Assembly (NCBI GenBank): GCA_050248715.1
Contig: JBFWRV010000022.1
Location: forward strand, 1-64,000
Length of the DNA stretch: 64,000 nt
Source of the DNA: AWTP1-13 sp050248715
Lineage (GTDB): Bacteria; Pseudomonadota; Alphaproteobacteria; Rhizobiales; Hyphomicrobiaceae
Direction of reading: 5' to 3'
Each line of letters starts with the position of its first letter. Within the stretch, counting starts at the first letter, position 1. Under the pieces are notes generated by a model. The model was given only the letters and a program-made list of their open reading frames with translations, was not told the origin of the DNA and did not search any database. The translations under genes and the position numbers were made by a program. This document shows, one piece after another, positions 32,696 to 43,722 of the stretch.

Positions 32696-34102
32696 ATGTC
32701 CCCAAACGTCGTAGCCCTGCTCTACCTCGCCGCAGGTGTGCTGTTCATTCTGGCGCTGCGCGGATTGTCGAGTCCGGAGACCTCTCGCCGCGGCAACTTG
32801 TTCGGAATGCTCGGCATGACGATCGCCGTGCTGACCACGCTCGGCCAGATCGGCGCACCTGACTCGGTGCTCACGTGGGTGCTGATCATCGCCGGCCTCG
32901 GCATCGGCGGCGGCATCGGCGCCTACATCGCCCGCAGCATTCCCATGACGTCGATGCCGGAACTCGTGGCCGCGTTCCACTCGCTGGTGGGCCTCGCTGC
33001 TGTTTTCGTCGCCGCGGGCGCGCTCTACGCTCCGGAAGCCTTCGGCATCGGCCACCCCGGAAGCATTGCCGGCGCCAGCTTGCTCGAGATGTCGCTCGGC
33101 GTCGCCATCGGCGCCGTCACCTTCACCGGCTCGGTGATCGCCTTCGCCAAGCTGTCCGGCCGCATGTCGGGCAAGCCGATCATCCTGCCGATGCGGCACG
33201 TGATCAACATCGCCCTGGCGGCGCTGCTGGTGCTGCTGGTCTATTGGTTCTGCCAGTCGGGCGGCTCCGCGCTGTTGTTCTGGGCCATCACGCTCGTGGC
33301 GCTCCTGTTCGGCATTCTTATCATCATTCCGATCGGTGGCGCCGACATGCCGGTCGTCATCTCCATGCTCAACTCCTATTCGGGTTGGGCGGCGGCGGGC
33401 ATCGGCTTCACGCTCGGCAACATCGCCCTGATCGTGACGGGGGCCCTGGTCGGCTCCTCGGGTGCGATCCTGTCCTACATCATGTGCAAGGGCATGAACC
33501 GCTCGTTCGTCTCCGTCATCCTCGGCGGTTTCGGCGGCGAAACGGCGGGACCGGCCGGCGGCGCCGAACAGAAGCCTGTGAAGCTCGGCTCTGCCGAGGA
33601 TGCGGCCTTCCTCATGAAGAACTCCGGCAAGGTCATCATCGTGCCGGGCTACGGGATGGCGGTCGCCCAGGCCCAGCATGCGTTGCGCGAGATGGCCGAC
33701 AATCTCAAGAAGGCCGGCGTGGAGGTGAAATACGCCATCCATCCGGTCGCCGGCCGAATGCCGGGACACATGAACGTGCTGCTGGCAGAGGCGAACGTGC
33801 CCTACGACGAGGTGTTCGAGCTGGAGGACATCAACAACGAGTTCTCCCAGGCCGACGTCGCCTATGTCATCGGCGCCAACGACGTGACCAACCCGGCGGC
33901 CGAGGAGGACAAGTCCTCGCCGATCTACGGCATGCCGGTGCTGCAGGTGTGGAAGGCGGGCACGGTGATGTTCAACAAGCGCTCGCTCGCGTCGGGCTAT
34001 GCCGGCATCGACAATCCGCTGTTCTACCGCGACAACACCATGATGCTCCTAGGCGACGCCAAGAAGATGACCGAGGAGATCGGCAAGGCCATGGGGCACT
34101 GA
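32696..34102 (+). CDS. pntB: NAD(P) transhydrogenase beta subunit
   Basis: 468 residues, ATG start. N-terminal half has about nine membrane helices (GGADMPVVISMLNSYSGWA channel motif) and the C-terminal domain III binds NADP(H) (VPGYGMAVAQAQHALREM; HPVAGRMPGHMNVLLAEA; NDVTNPAAEEDKSSP). All diagnostic segments are intact and the length is standard. It is the last gene of the coxIV-pntA-pntAB-pntB set. It faces the convergent TPR gene 15 bases after its stop. Confidence 0.95.
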   Translation: MSPNVVALLYLAAGVLFILALRGLSSPETSRRGNLFGMLGMTIAVLTTLGQIGAPDSVLTWVLIIAGLGIGGGIGAYIARSIPMTSMPELVAAFHSLVGLAAVFVAAGALYAPEAFGIGHPGSIAGASLLEMSLGVAIGAVTFTGSVIAFAKLSGRMSGKPIILPMRHVINIALAALLVLLVYWFCQSGGSALLFWAITLVALLFGILIIIPIGGADMPVVISMLNSYSGWAAAGIGFTLGNIALIVTGALVGSSGAILSYIMCKGMNRSFVSVILGGFGGETAGPAGGAEQKPVKLGSAEDAAFLMKNSGKVIIVPGYGMAVAQAQHALREMADNLKKAGVEVKYAIHPVAGRMPGHMNVLLAEANVPYDEVFELEDINNEFSQADVAYVIGANDVTNPAAEEDKSSPIYGMPVLQVWKAGTVMFNKRSLASGYAGIDNPLFYRDNTMMLLGDAKKMTEEIGKAMGH

Positions 34103-34117
34103 GCCCCAGCGGTCGCA

Positions 34118-34807
34118 CTATAACCTGCCCAGTCGATTGATGGCCTCGCGCTCATCGGGCCAGAACACGTCGAAAGACAACCTTTGCTGCTCGGCAGCGC
34201 GTTGAAATGCAGCAAAGTCCGCCTTTGCTTTCGCGGTGTTGCCGGCGTCCATGTGGATCCATGCCCGCCTGAGCGGAACGGGAGAATAGCTGCTGCGCTG
34301 CAGGGCCTGCTCGCAGTATTCCAGCGCCTTCGCATAGTTGCCGCGTCGGCGCCAGAGGTCGGCCATGTGCTGCAGAGTCCAAGCCGGATACTCGCTCCAG
34401 GTCGCACGGTCGGCCAACTTGATCGCGGCGAGGTGGTTCTTCTCTGCCAGCTCGTATTGGCCGACTATACCTCGCAAATAGCCTCGCAAGCTCCAAGCAT
34501 TCCCGAATTGCGAATTGAGCTCGATGCTACGGGAAAAATCTTCGATACCGAGGTTGCTGTCTCCAAGTGCGCCCCTTATGGCTCCACGGCGGTAGTAGGC
34601 GCTCGCAAGCTGAGCCGGAGCAAGGTTTCCCGATTCGATTGCTGACGAATAGAGCCTGAGCGCTTCGCGACTATTGCGCGCCGCTTCGGCTTCCTGCGCC
34701 TTCCTGAGGAACTCGACGCCCCCTTGCGCCCAGGCGGCATCGGTCAAGGTCACAGCGGAAATTGCGAGAGTGGCGACAACTGCACCGATCCAACTCAAAC
34801 GAAGCAT
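34118..34807 (-). CDS. Exported TPR-repeat protein
   Basis: 229 residues with a Sec signal peptide (residues 1-27, cleavage near AWAQ). The mature part has about four tetratricopeptide repeats (AYYRRGAIRGALGDSNLGIEDF; AWSLRGYLRGIVGQYELAEKN; NYAKALEYCEQAL; WIHMDAGNTAKAKADF). Probably a periplasmic scaffold of unknown partner. Convergent with pntB. The ATG has only a weak ribosome site. Confidence 0.82.
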   Translation of the reverse strand: MLRLSWIGAVVATLAISAVTLTDAAWAQGGVEFLRKAQEAEAARNSREALRLYSSAIESGNLAPAQLASAYYRRGAIRGALGDSNLGIEDFSRSIELNSQFGNAWSLRGYLRGIVGQYELAEKNHLAAIKLADRATWSEYPAWTLQHMADLWRRRGNYAKALEYCEQALQRSSYSPVPLRRAWIHMDAGNTAKAKADFAAFQRAAEQQRLSFDVFWPDEREAINRLGRL

Positions 34808-34965
34808 GTCGCCCCGTGCAATCTTCTTGCAGAGATCTGCAGACGGAAGAACCTACCCTGCACGAGGCACTGCTGCAATCCTCCCTTCGGACAACGTCAG
34901 AACGCGCACCCCAGGTCGTCTCAAGCGCGAGTTTCTGGAGGACTGCAGAGGACACGCTGCAAGGC

Positions 34966-36858
34966 CTACCCAACCGTCAGCCCGCGCGTGACGAGGCGGC
35001 TCATGCGCTTGGCGAATGCGGCCGGGTCGGTGGGTACCTCGCCTTCCAGAATCTGGGCGATATCGAACAGCAGCTCGGACAGGTCGGTCACGTCGCCGTC
35101 GCGGCCTCCGAGCTTGGCATCCGAGATTGCCTTGACCATGGCGTGGCGCGTGTTGATCTCCAGGATCGGCTTGGCGCCAACGCCGCGGCTCTGGCGCGAC
35201 AGCAGCCGCTCGAGCTCCCGGTCCGGGCCTGAGCCGCCGGCCACCAGGCAGGCAGCACTGTCGGTGAGGCGCTGGGAGACGCGCACATCGGACACGCGCT
35301 CGCCGAGCGTGGACTTCACCACCGCCACAATGACTGCGTCGTCGACCCCGGCTGGTTTCGTCTCGGGCTCGGAAGGCGGCGTTTCCAGCAGCGGCACGAG
35401 ACCGAAGTCAACGTCACCCTGGCTCAGCGACTTCAATGGCTTGCCGTCGAAGCCCGGAGACATCGAGGTCCAGAACGCGTCGACGGGGTCGGCCAACAGC
35501 AGCACCTCCACGCCGCGGGCGCGCGCGGCCTCCAGATAGGGACTCGACTTGAGCCGGTCGGTGCTTTCCCCGACGAGGTAGTAGATGGTCGTTTGATTGG
35601 GCCTGAGGTCGGCCACATACTCCTTGAGCGAACGCAGCCCGCCCTCTTTCGTCGTGGTGAAACGGGCCAATGCTAGCAGCTGGTCGCGCCGCTCCGGGTC
35701 CTCGTAGATGCCCTCCTTGAGCACCGCCCCGAAGGCCTCCCACACCTTGGCGTAGACTGCAGGATCCTTGGTGGCCAATGCTTCCAGCTCGCTCAGAACG
35801 CGCCCCGTTACGGCCTTGCGAATCTGCGCCACCTGCGGGTTGTTCTGCAGCATCTCGCGCGAGAGGTTAAGCGGCAAATCCTCGCTGTCGATCACGCCGC
35901 GCAGGAAGCGCAGGTAGGCCGGCAGCAGATCGGCATCGTCGCTGATGTAGACGCGGCGCACGTAGAGCTTGGTGCGCCCCTTGCGCTCCTGATCGAACAG
36001 GTCGAACGGCCGGCTGGAAGGAACGAACAGCAGCACCGCGTAGGACTGGCGGCCCTCGGCCTTGTAGTGCAGCGTCATGGCGGGCTCGTCGAACGCGACG
36101 GCTATGCTGCGATAGGCGTTGGTATAGTCCTCGGGCTTCAGCTCGGATTTCGAGCGCTGCCAGATGGCGCTGGCTGCGTTGATCTGGCGGGGCTCGCCCT
36201 TGCCCTCGACCAGCTCGATCGGGAATTGGATATGATCCGAGTAGGAGCGGACCACCCGCTCGATCTCGCGTGGCTCCAGGTAGCGCTTCGCGTCCGCCTT
36301 GAGATGGAGCACCACGGCTGTACCGCGCGGCAACCGCTCCGCCTCTTCCTGGCTCGCGGGCGCGACCTCGAACCCGGCGCCGCCCGTCGATCGCCACACC
36401 CATGCCTCACCCGCACCGGCCCGGCGGCTTGTGACCTCGATGCGGTCGGCGACCATGAAAGCAGAGTAGAAACCGACGCCGAACTGGCCGATCAGGCCAT
36501 TGCCGTCCTTGGCCTCGGTCAATCGGGTCATGAACGCGCGCGTGCCGGAACGGGCGATCGTGCCGAGGTTGTCGATCAGCTCCTGGCGATCCATGCCGAT
36601 GCCCGTGTCAGCGATCGTGAGCGTGCCGGCGGTAGCATCGGGAGTAACGCGAATTCTGAGCGGGGCGTCGCCGGTCATCAATTCCGGCTTGGCAATCGCC
36701 TCGTAGCGCAGCTTGTCGCAGGCATCCGAGCCGTTCGATATCAGCTCGCGCAGGAAGATATCGCTCTCGGAATAGACCGAGTGCACCATGAGGTGCAGCA
36801 ACTGGGCCACCTCGGCTTGGAAGGAATGCGTCTCGGCCGACTTTTCGGTCTTGTCCAT
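34966..36858 (-). CDS. htpG: Chaperone HtpG (Hsp90)
   Basis: 630 residues, ATG with AGGA upstream. The N-terminal GHKL ATPase motifs are intact: LISNGSDACDKLRYEA, IADTGIGMDRQELIDNLGTIARSGT and GQFGVGFYSAFMVAD. The middle domain carries FDLFDQERKGRTKLYVRRVYI and DLPLNLSREMLQ. C-terminal dimer domain follows. It helps fold client proteins under stress. Monocistronic; the upstream gap has the second copy of the 32-base palindrome. Confidence 0.95.
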   Translation of the reverse strand: MDKTEKSAETHSFQAEVAQLLHLMVHSVYSESDIFLRELISNGSDACDKLRYEAIAKPELMTGDAPLRIRVTPDATAGTLTIADTGIGMDRQELIDNLGTIARSGTRAFMTRLTEAKDGNGLIGQFGVGFYSAFMVADRIEVTSRRAGAGEAWVWRSTGGAGFEVAPASQEEAERLPRGTAVVLHLKADAKRYLEPREIERVVRSYSDHIQFPIELVEGKGEPRQINAASAIWQRSKSELKPEDYTNAYRSIAVAFDEPAMTLHYKAEGRQSYAVLLFVPSSRPFDLFDQERKGRTKLYVRRVYISDDADLLPAYLRFLRGVIDSEDLPLNLSREMLQNNPQVAQIRKAVTGRVLSELEALATKDPAVYAKVWEAFGAVLKEGIYEDPERRDQLLALARFTTTKEGGLRSLKEYVADLRPNQTTIYYLVGESTDRLKSSPYLEAARARGVEVLLLADPVDAFWTSMSPGFDGKPLKSLSQGDVDFGLVPLLETPPSEPETKPAGVDDAVIVAVVKSTLGERVSDVRVSQRLTDSAACLVAGGSGPDRELERLLSRQSRGVGAKPILEINTRHAMVKAISDAKLGGRDGDVTDLSELLFDIAQILEGEVPTDPAAFAKRMSRLVTRGLTVG

Positions 36859-36991
36859 GGTCCTGGCTCGCGGAAAGCAGGGTGCTCGGTCGACGGGTTC
36901 CGCGTGCGATGTAGTGCGAAGCGCGGACGGATCAATACTCTGGCCCTCAGATGCCCCGAGCCGCGAGCGAGATCAAGATGGCAGGCGACGC

Positions 36992-37023
36992 GTAGGTTGG
37001 GTCAAGCGAAGCGCAGACCCAAC
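36992..37023. repeat. Dispersed palindrome, copy 2
   Basis: Identical to 16004-16035, arms GTTGGGTC and GACCCAAC. It lies 22 bases after the end of the minus-strand dpp-like operon, where it could terminate transcription. Confidence 0.75.
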
Positions 37024-37045
37024 GACCCAGCCTTTGCCGCCTCTA

Positions 37046-38055
37046 TCAGCCGCGCAGGTGACAGGCGACCCAGTGGCCATTCGTGCCCTGCTTGAGCTGA
37101 GGCTTTTCCTGGCTGCAGAGCGGCAGCTGGCGGATGGGGCAGCGCGTGTGGAAATGGCAGCCCGTGGGCGGCCGGATTGCGTTCGGCACATCCCCCTGCA
37201 ACATGATTCGCTGACGCTTGACGCCCGGGTCGGGAATAGGCACGGCCGACAGCAGCGCCTCGGTGTAGGGGTGGAGCGGGTTCGTGTAGAGGTCGCGGGC
37301 ACTGGCGATCTCGACCACGCGGCCGAGATACATCACTGCAACGCGCGTGCTGATGTGCTCCACCACGGACAGGTCGTGAGCGATGAAGAGGTATGTGAGG
37401 CTGAATTTCTCCTGCAGATCCTCCAGCAGGTTGATGACCTGCGCCTGGATGGACACGTCGAGTGCCGATACGGGCTCGTCGCACACGATGAGCTTCGGCT
37501 CCACGGCGAGCGCGCGAGCGATGCCGATGCGTTGGCGCTGCCCGCCGGAAAACTCGTGCGGATAGCGGCGCATGTGATCGGGCTGCAAGCCGACAGTCTC
37601 GAGCAGCTGGGCAACCCGATCCCTGAAGTCCTGCTTGCTCTTGCCCAGCTTGTGGATAACCAGGGCTTCGCTGATGATGGCACCAACCGTCATCCGCGGA
37701 TTGAGCGACGCGAAGGGATCCTGGAAGATGATCTGCATGTCCCGGCACAGGGACCTGAGCTCGCTCCGGCCGAGCGCCATGACATCACGGCCTTCGAACC
37801 AGATTTCGCCCGAGGTCGGCTCGATCAGCCTCAGAATGCAGCGCCCCGTCGTCGACTTGCCGCAGCCCGACTCGCCCACCAATCCCAGCGTCTCGCCGGT
37901 GGCGATCTCGAAGCTGACGTGATCGACGGCGTGAACCTTGTCGACCTCGCGTGCGAACACCCCGCCTGTAACGGCAAAGTTCTTGACGAGCTCCTTGACG
38001 CGCAGGAGGGGCTCCGTCGTCGCACGAACTTCTTCCCTGGTATCGACCTGGGCCA

Positions 38056-38056
<1 letters not shown>
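37046..38056 (-). CDS. Peptide-type ABC transporter ATPase (DppF/OppF-like)
   Basis: 336 residues from ATG 38056, which overlaps the upstream ATPase stop (ATGA). Walker A ESGCGKSTTGRCIL, signature FSGGQRQRIGIARAL and Walker B LIVCDEPVSALD are present, plus the Opp/Dpp-specific C-terminal cysteine region (CHFHTRCPIRQLPLC), which often binds an iron-sulfur cluster. It pairs with the other ATPase to power the importer. Last gene of the operon. Confidence 0.93.
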
Positions 38057-39026
<970 letters not shown>

Positions 39027-39027
<1 letters not shown>

Positions 39028-39980
39028 TACAACACCCTGCGGGGGTCGAGGGCATCGCGCAGGCCATCGCCGATGAAGTTGATGGTCAGCACGGTGAGAA
39101 AGATGGCCGCTCCGGGGAATAGCGCCCAATGCGGTGCGATGTCGAGGTAGTCCTTGGCATCGAACAGAAGGCGACCCCAGGTCGGAATGTCCGGCGGAAA
39201 GCCGAGGCCCAAAAACGACAGGGTCGACTCGGCGATGATGGCGGCGGCGACGTCGATGGTGCCGGCGACGATAACGGGGCCAAGCGCATTGGGCAGAATG
39301 TGCCGCACGACCTGACGCGTCTTGCTGGCGCCGAGCGCCCGTGCCGCCTCGACGAATTCCCGCTCGCGCAAGGAAAGGAACTGCGCGCGCACGAGTCTCG
39401 CAACCGGCATCCAGCGCAGGCCGCCGATGACGACGACGATCAGGATGAAGACGCCACCCTCGGGCCCGAATATCGCCTTGAAGGAATTCTGGAACAGGTA
39501 CATCACGAGCAGAAGCAGAGGAAGCTGCGGCAGCGAGAGGAAGAGGTCGGTCAACCACATGAGCGCCGAGCCGACGGCGCCCCGCGACATCCCCGCGACG
39601 GCACCGATGAGGGTGCCGACGCCGATGGCGACAAACATGGACGCGATCCCCACTGCCAGCGAAATCCGCCCGCCATAAAGCATGCGTGCCAGCAGATCCT
39701 GGCCAAGGTCGTCAGTTCCCAGCGGATGCGCCCACGTCGGCCCCTTCAGCCGGGATGTGAAGTCGATCTCGTTGATGGGCACGCCCCAGAATGTCGGCCC
39801 CAGCAAGATGGCCAGCACCATCGCGCTCAGGATTACACCGCTCGCCAGGGCCAGGCGGTGGCGGCGGAACCGGCGCCATGCATCCAGCCCCGGCGAGAAG
39901 CCTCGGGCTCCGGCTTGCGTGGCGGTGCCGAGCTCAGGTGTAGCTTCAGCTGTAGCTAATGCGCGGGTCGAGCCAGCCAT
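39027..39980 (-). CDS. Peptide-type ABC transporter permease (DppC/OppC-like)
   Basis: 317 residues, ATG 39980. It has an N-terminal OppC_N segment (FRRHRLALASGVILSAMV) and the binding-protein-dependent transport domain with about six helices; the EAA loop reads VEAARALGASKTRQVVRHIL. Its start overlaps the upstream permease gene by 35 bases, so the two are translationally coupled. Confidence 0.92.
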
Positions 39981-40905
39981 AGAGGATATCGGCGATGAGG
40001 TTGAAGAGAACGACCAGGCAGGCGAACACGAACGTCACGGCCATCACGACGGGGGTGTCGTTGGCCAGGATCGAGCTGATCAGCAGCGAGCCGATGCCAG
40101 GAATGCGGAAGATCTGCTCGGTGACGATGGCGCCGCCGAAGATCGCAGGCATCTGCAGCATGACCAGAGTAACGACCGGGATCAGGGCATTGCGCACGAC
40201 GTGCTTGACGATCACCACACGCTCGCCGAGCCCCTTGGCGCGGGCGGTCGTGACATAGTCGAGGCGGATCACGTCGAGCACGGCAGAGCGCACATAGCGC
40301 GTCATGGATGCGGCGACGGCGAGTCCGAATACCGAGATGGGCATGATCGACTGCCTGAACTGCTCCCAGTACCACCGCCATCCGACAGCGCTGAGATCTG
40401 CTCGGTAAACGAAGGGCAGCCAGTCCAGATAGATGCTGAAAATCAGAATAAAGAGCAATCCTGTGAAGAATGTCGGCAGCGAGAAGCCGATCAGCGCCAG
40501 CGTGCTGGCGATCTGGTCGAAGATCGAGTAGGGCCGCGTCGCCGCGAATATCCCCACGGGGATGGCGATCAGGATCGCCAGGATCTGCGCCGTACCGATG
40601 ATGAACAACGTGGTTGGAAGGCGCTGCAGGATCAGCTTGTCGACGTCCATGCGACTGACGAACGAGAACCCCCAGTCGCCGTGCGCCATGGCCGTGATCC
40701 AGCGCACGTAGCGCACAGGCACCGGATCATCGAGCCCAAACTTCTCACGCAGCGAGGCGCGCACCTCGGGCGGCACAGCCGGATTGGTGGCGAGCTCCTC
40801 GAACGGATCGCCAGGGGCCAGGGCCAACACCGTGAACAGCAGGACGCTGATGCCGAGCAGGCTCGGGATGACAATGAGAAGGCGCCTGAGAAGATAGCTT
40901 CCCAT
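39946..40905 (-). CDS. Peptide-type ABC transporter permease (DppB/OppB-like)
   Basis: 319 residues from ATG 40905 (a GTG one codon earlier is also in frame). The N-terminal SYLLRRLLIVIPSLLGISVL segment, LAPGDPFEEL, and EAA loop TTARAKGLGERVVIVKHVVR are those of DppB. The last residues (ILYGWLDPRISY) are the canonical end of this family, so the protein is complete. First permease after the binding protein. Confidence 0.92.
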   Translation of the reverse strand: MGSYLLRRLLIVIPSLLGISVLLFTVLALAPGDPFEELATNPAVPPEVRASLREKFGLDDPVPVRYVRWITAMAHGDWGFSFVSRMDVDKLILQRLPTTLFIIGTAQILAILIAIPVGIFAATRPYSIFDQIASTLALIGFSLPTFFTGLLFILIFSIYLDWLPFVYRADLSAVGWRWYWEQFRQSIMPISVFGLAVAASMTRYVRSAVLDVIRLDYVTTARAKGLGERVVIVKHVVRNALIPVVTLVMLQMPAIFGGAIVTEQIFRIPGIGSLLISSILANDTPVVMAVTFVFACLVVLFNLIADILYGWLDPRISYS

Positions 40906-40950
40906 CACGCGCCTTCCATTTCGTGGTCGCCGTTACGCATGCGCAAGGGC

Positions 40951-42741
40951 TCACGCGTCGCGATACCAATCCTTCAGGTTCCAGAGGTCGTTGTCCCAAC
41001 CGCTGAGCGAGGCTTTGAGCTTGCTGGAGATGGCAGCGACACGCGGCCGGTAGACCACCGGGATCACCGCGTAGTCGCCTACCGCCAGCTCGTTCATCTT
41101 GATGAAGTGTGCGGCCCGCTTCACTGGGTCCAGTTCGCCCTCGGCAGCGCGAAACGTTTTGTCGTACTCCTCGCTGCGATAGCGGGTGATGTTGCGACCC
41201 TGCCACTTGTTCTCCTTGGTGGCCACTTCCCAGGAGGTGAACTGGTTCATGAACACTTCGGGGTCGGGTTGCGTCATCGTCGTCGTGTACATTTGAATGT
41301 CGCAGTAGAACTTCGAGTAGGTGTCGGGATTGGCGACATCGGAGGAGAAGAACACCGAGGCCGTCACCGACTTCAGTTCCAGGTCGATCCCGGCCTTCTG
41401 GCAGGCCTGCTTGACGATTGCTTGATTCTTCTGGCGTGGCGTATTGATCGAGGTCTGGTACACGAACTTCAGCTTCTTGCCGTCCTTGGCCCTGACGCCG
41501 TCCGACCCCTTCTTCCAGCCGGCCGCTTCCAGGGTCTGATTGGCCTTGTCGACATTGAACTCCCATTTCGTCTTCTTCGAACGGAAGCGTTCCGGATTAT
41601 TGAGGAAGTTGCCAGTGGCAACGCCAGTGCGCCCGTAGATGTGGTCCTCGACCGATTGGCGATCCACCAGCATGCCGAGCGCCTGCTTGACGGCGGGGTC
41701 GGATAAAAGCGGATGCTTGGTCTTGAGGCTCGAGCGCTCGCCGTCAACATCCGTCCAGGGATCGGTGCTGTTGAGCTGTATGTGCTCGATATTGCCGCCG
41801 GGCGTTATCACGGCCACGCCTTTGCCGCCCTTTTCCAGCCGCTGGAGAATCTCGTCCTCAACCTGCATGTTCCAGGCGTAGTCGTATTCGCCGGTCTGGA
41901 TCACGGCACGCGCGGCCGAGATGGCATCGCCGCCGCCCTTCATCTCGATCGTGTCGAAATGCGGCCGGTTGGGCACATGGTAATCGGAATTGATCTCGCC
42001 CCTGACGATATCGCCGGGTTTGAAGTCGACGAACTTGTAAGGGCCGGTACCAACGGGCTTCAGATTGGCCGGCGCGTCGCGCGACTTGGCGCCGATGTAG
42101 TCGGCAAACAGATGCTTCGGGATCAGCATGCCGCGCGTTCCGACAAAGGCGTCCGCCCAGAACGGCGTCGGCTTGGCGAACCGCACCGTCACCGTAAAGT
42201 CGTCGACCTTTTCGACCTTGACGTCCTTGTAGCTGCCGATGGTAACGGCCGCCGTCGCCGGATCGGATGAGTACTGCCAGTTGAACACGACGTCGTCGGC
42301 GGTGAAGGGCTTGCCGTCGTGCCACTTCACGCCCTGCTTGAGCTTCCAAGTGACGGACCTGCCGTCCGCGGCAAGTCCGCCATTCTCGCGCCTCGGGACC
42401 TCTGCGGCGAGCATCGGCACAAGGTTGCCGTCCTCATCCCAACCGGCCAGCGGCTCGTAAAAGATGCGCGAGCCTTCCTGGTCCTTGGTGCCGACCGCAA
42501 AGTGGGGATTGAGCAGCGTCGCGCCTTGCCACCACAGCACCTTGAGCGCGCCCCCTCCGCCTCGCTTGGTCGGCTTGTATTGGAACTGGCCCTGCGCGCG
42601 CGCCACACCGCAGAAGTCCAGCATCTGTCCCGCCATTGGCGCTGTGAGACCGAGCGCTATCATCCTCTGCACGAAAGCCCGGCGGGATACATTGCCGTCC
42701 TTGACTTCGGTGATCAGGCTACGAAGTGCTTGCTCGTCCAT
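40951..42741 (-). CDS. Tat-exported peptide-type ABC solute-binding protein
   Basis: 596 residues from ATG 42741, chosen for its AAGGAG seven bases upstream; an ATG at 42768 with GGAGG is also plausible and would add nine residues. A twin-arginine signal (VSRRAFVQRMIALGLTAPMAG, cut to the SRRAFV motif) leads the SBP_bac_5 fold (LKQGVKWHDGKPFTADDVVF; GTGPYKFVDFKPGD). It is the first gene of the five-gene importer operon. Tat export is unusual for this family but found in related rhizobial proteins. Ligand unknown; could be a peptide or other amide. Confidence 0.9.
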   Translation of the reverse strand: MDEQALRSLITEVKDGNVSRRAFVQRMIALGLTAPMAGQMLDFCGVARAQGQFQYKPTKRGGGGALKVLWWQGATLLNPHFAVGTKDQEGSRIFYEPLAGWDEDGNLVPMLAAEVPRRENGGLAADGRSVTWKLKQGVKWHDGKPFTADDVVFNWQYSSDPATAAVTIGSYKDVKVEKVDDFTVTVRFAKPTPFWADAFVGTRGMLIPKHLFADYIGAKSRDAPANLKPVGTGPYKFVDFKPGDIVRGEINSDYHVPNRPHFDTIEMKGGGDAISAARAVIQTGEYDYAWNMQVEDEILQRLEKGGKGVAVITPGGNIEHIQLNSTDPWTDVDGERSSLKTKHPLLSDPAVKQALGMLVDRQSVEDHIYGRTGVATGNFLNNPERFRSKKTKWEFNVDKANQTLEAAGWKKGSDGVRAKDGKKLKFVYQTSINTPRQKNQAIVKQACQKAGIDLELKSVTASVFFSSDVANPDTYSKFYCDIQMYTTTMTQPDPEVFMNQFTSWEVATKENKWQGRNITRYRSEEYDKTFRAAEGELDPVKRAAHFIKMNELAVGDYAVIPVVYRPRVAAISSKLKASLSGWDNDLWNLKDWYRDA

Positions 42742-42963
42742 GCCCGGTACTCCTTCAAACTTCGTCATGGCGCGGCCTCCACTCCTGCGACCCCGAAAAT
42801 ATGGTCTGACAACCAACAGAACAGGTTTGCACGATGCGGTCAACGCGAAGCCGGACGTGCCCAGCATCTGAGCGGCTGCGCTGCAACATTGGGCGACTGA
42901 CCGGGAGAAAGCCTACCCTCCCCACCCTTCAGCGTGGTGGCCGCAAGAGGCATTGCTGGAGCT

Positions 42964-43584
42964 TCATGATGCCCCTCGCCCCGAACCTCTCTCCGCACGT
43001 GGGGAGGGCGGAACGCCTGCGGCTTCCCCCCATACCGTCGCCTCCGTCCAGCCGAGGGCCGCGAATTCGCCCGCCCGTAACGGAGCCTCGCCTGCCGAAT
43101 AGAACTCATCCAGTTGCGGCGGCTTCACGCTCGTGGCCGACAGCATCGCATGGGCCTGACCGCGGTGGTGAATTTGGTGCTGGAACACGTGCAGCAGCAA
43201 CCGGTCCCGTCGCTCGGTCTGGACCCGGGTATCGCGATTGATGCGCACGAAGCCCGCAAGCGACTCCTCGGTCAGAGCCTCGCAGACGGCGATCAGACGG
43301 CGGTCCACTGCGCCCTGTTCCCGCTGAAGGTCGGCAACAGTGGCGCACGGCTCCTGGTTGGCGAAAGCCCGGGGTCCGAGCCATCCGCCCTCCAGGCCAT
43401 CGACGTAGAACCAGTCGATGATCAGGATGTGGTTGAGCGTGGCCTTGATGCTGGGGAAGAAACCGGTGCGCGAGGCCTCGAACTCATCCTGCGTCAACCC
43501 TGCGCAGGCCGTGAGCAGGCGATGGTTGGCCCAGGCATTGTTGCGGGCCATCGCCCGGTAGCTCGTGAGCAGAAGGTCTGACAT
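42964..43584 (-). CDS. DinB-family protein with repeat-encoded C-terminus
   Basis: 206 residues from ATG 43584 (GGAGG upstream). The DinB-like four-helix bundle has metal ligands suggested by His in KATLNHILIIDWFYVDG and the HQIHHRGQAHAML pair. These proteins are thiol- or metal-dependent transferases or stress proteins. The last about 15 residues (SPRAERGSGRGA) come from the GC-rich palindrome at 42971-43011, so the natural C-terminus was probably extended. It lies alone between the ABC operon and the frameshifted gene. Confidence 0.82.
   Translation of the reverse strand: MSDLLLTSYRAMARNNAWANHRLLTACAGLTQDEFEASRTGFFPSIKATLNHILIIDWFYVDGLEGGWLGPRAFANQEPCATVADLQREQGAVDRRLIAVCEALTEESLAGFVRINRDTRVQTERRDRLLLHVFQHQIHHRGQAHAMLSATSVKPPQLDEFYSAGEAPLRAGEFAALGWTEATVWGEAAGVPPSPRAERGSGRGAS
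42971..43011. repeat. GC-rich palindromic repeat at the end of the DinB gene
   Basis: CCTCTCTCC (42986-42994) faces GGGGAGGGC (43001-43009) across GCACGT. Related to the family at 8143 and 32140. It encodes the tail of the DinB protein. Confidence 0.5.
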
Positions 43585-43722
43585 GGGCCTCCTGTGCCAG
43601 GTATAATGTGGCGTACTCTGCGCGAGCATACACGGACTGGAAGTCGGGAACGATCGCCGCCAAACTTCTATCGGGCTTACTTCTATCGGGCCTATTGAGC
43701 TCTCCCTGGGCGGAGCCGCCGA

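Noticed and set aside
32033..33769. 578-codon minus-strand frame opposite pntAB/pntB
   Set aside because: The sense strand encodes conserved transhydrogenase subunits; this frame is a His/Asp/Arg-rich shadow.
39682..41706. 674-codon plus-strand frame over dppB/dppC and the binding protein
   Set aside because: The opposite strand has three recognised transport genes in overlapping order; this frame has no motif.
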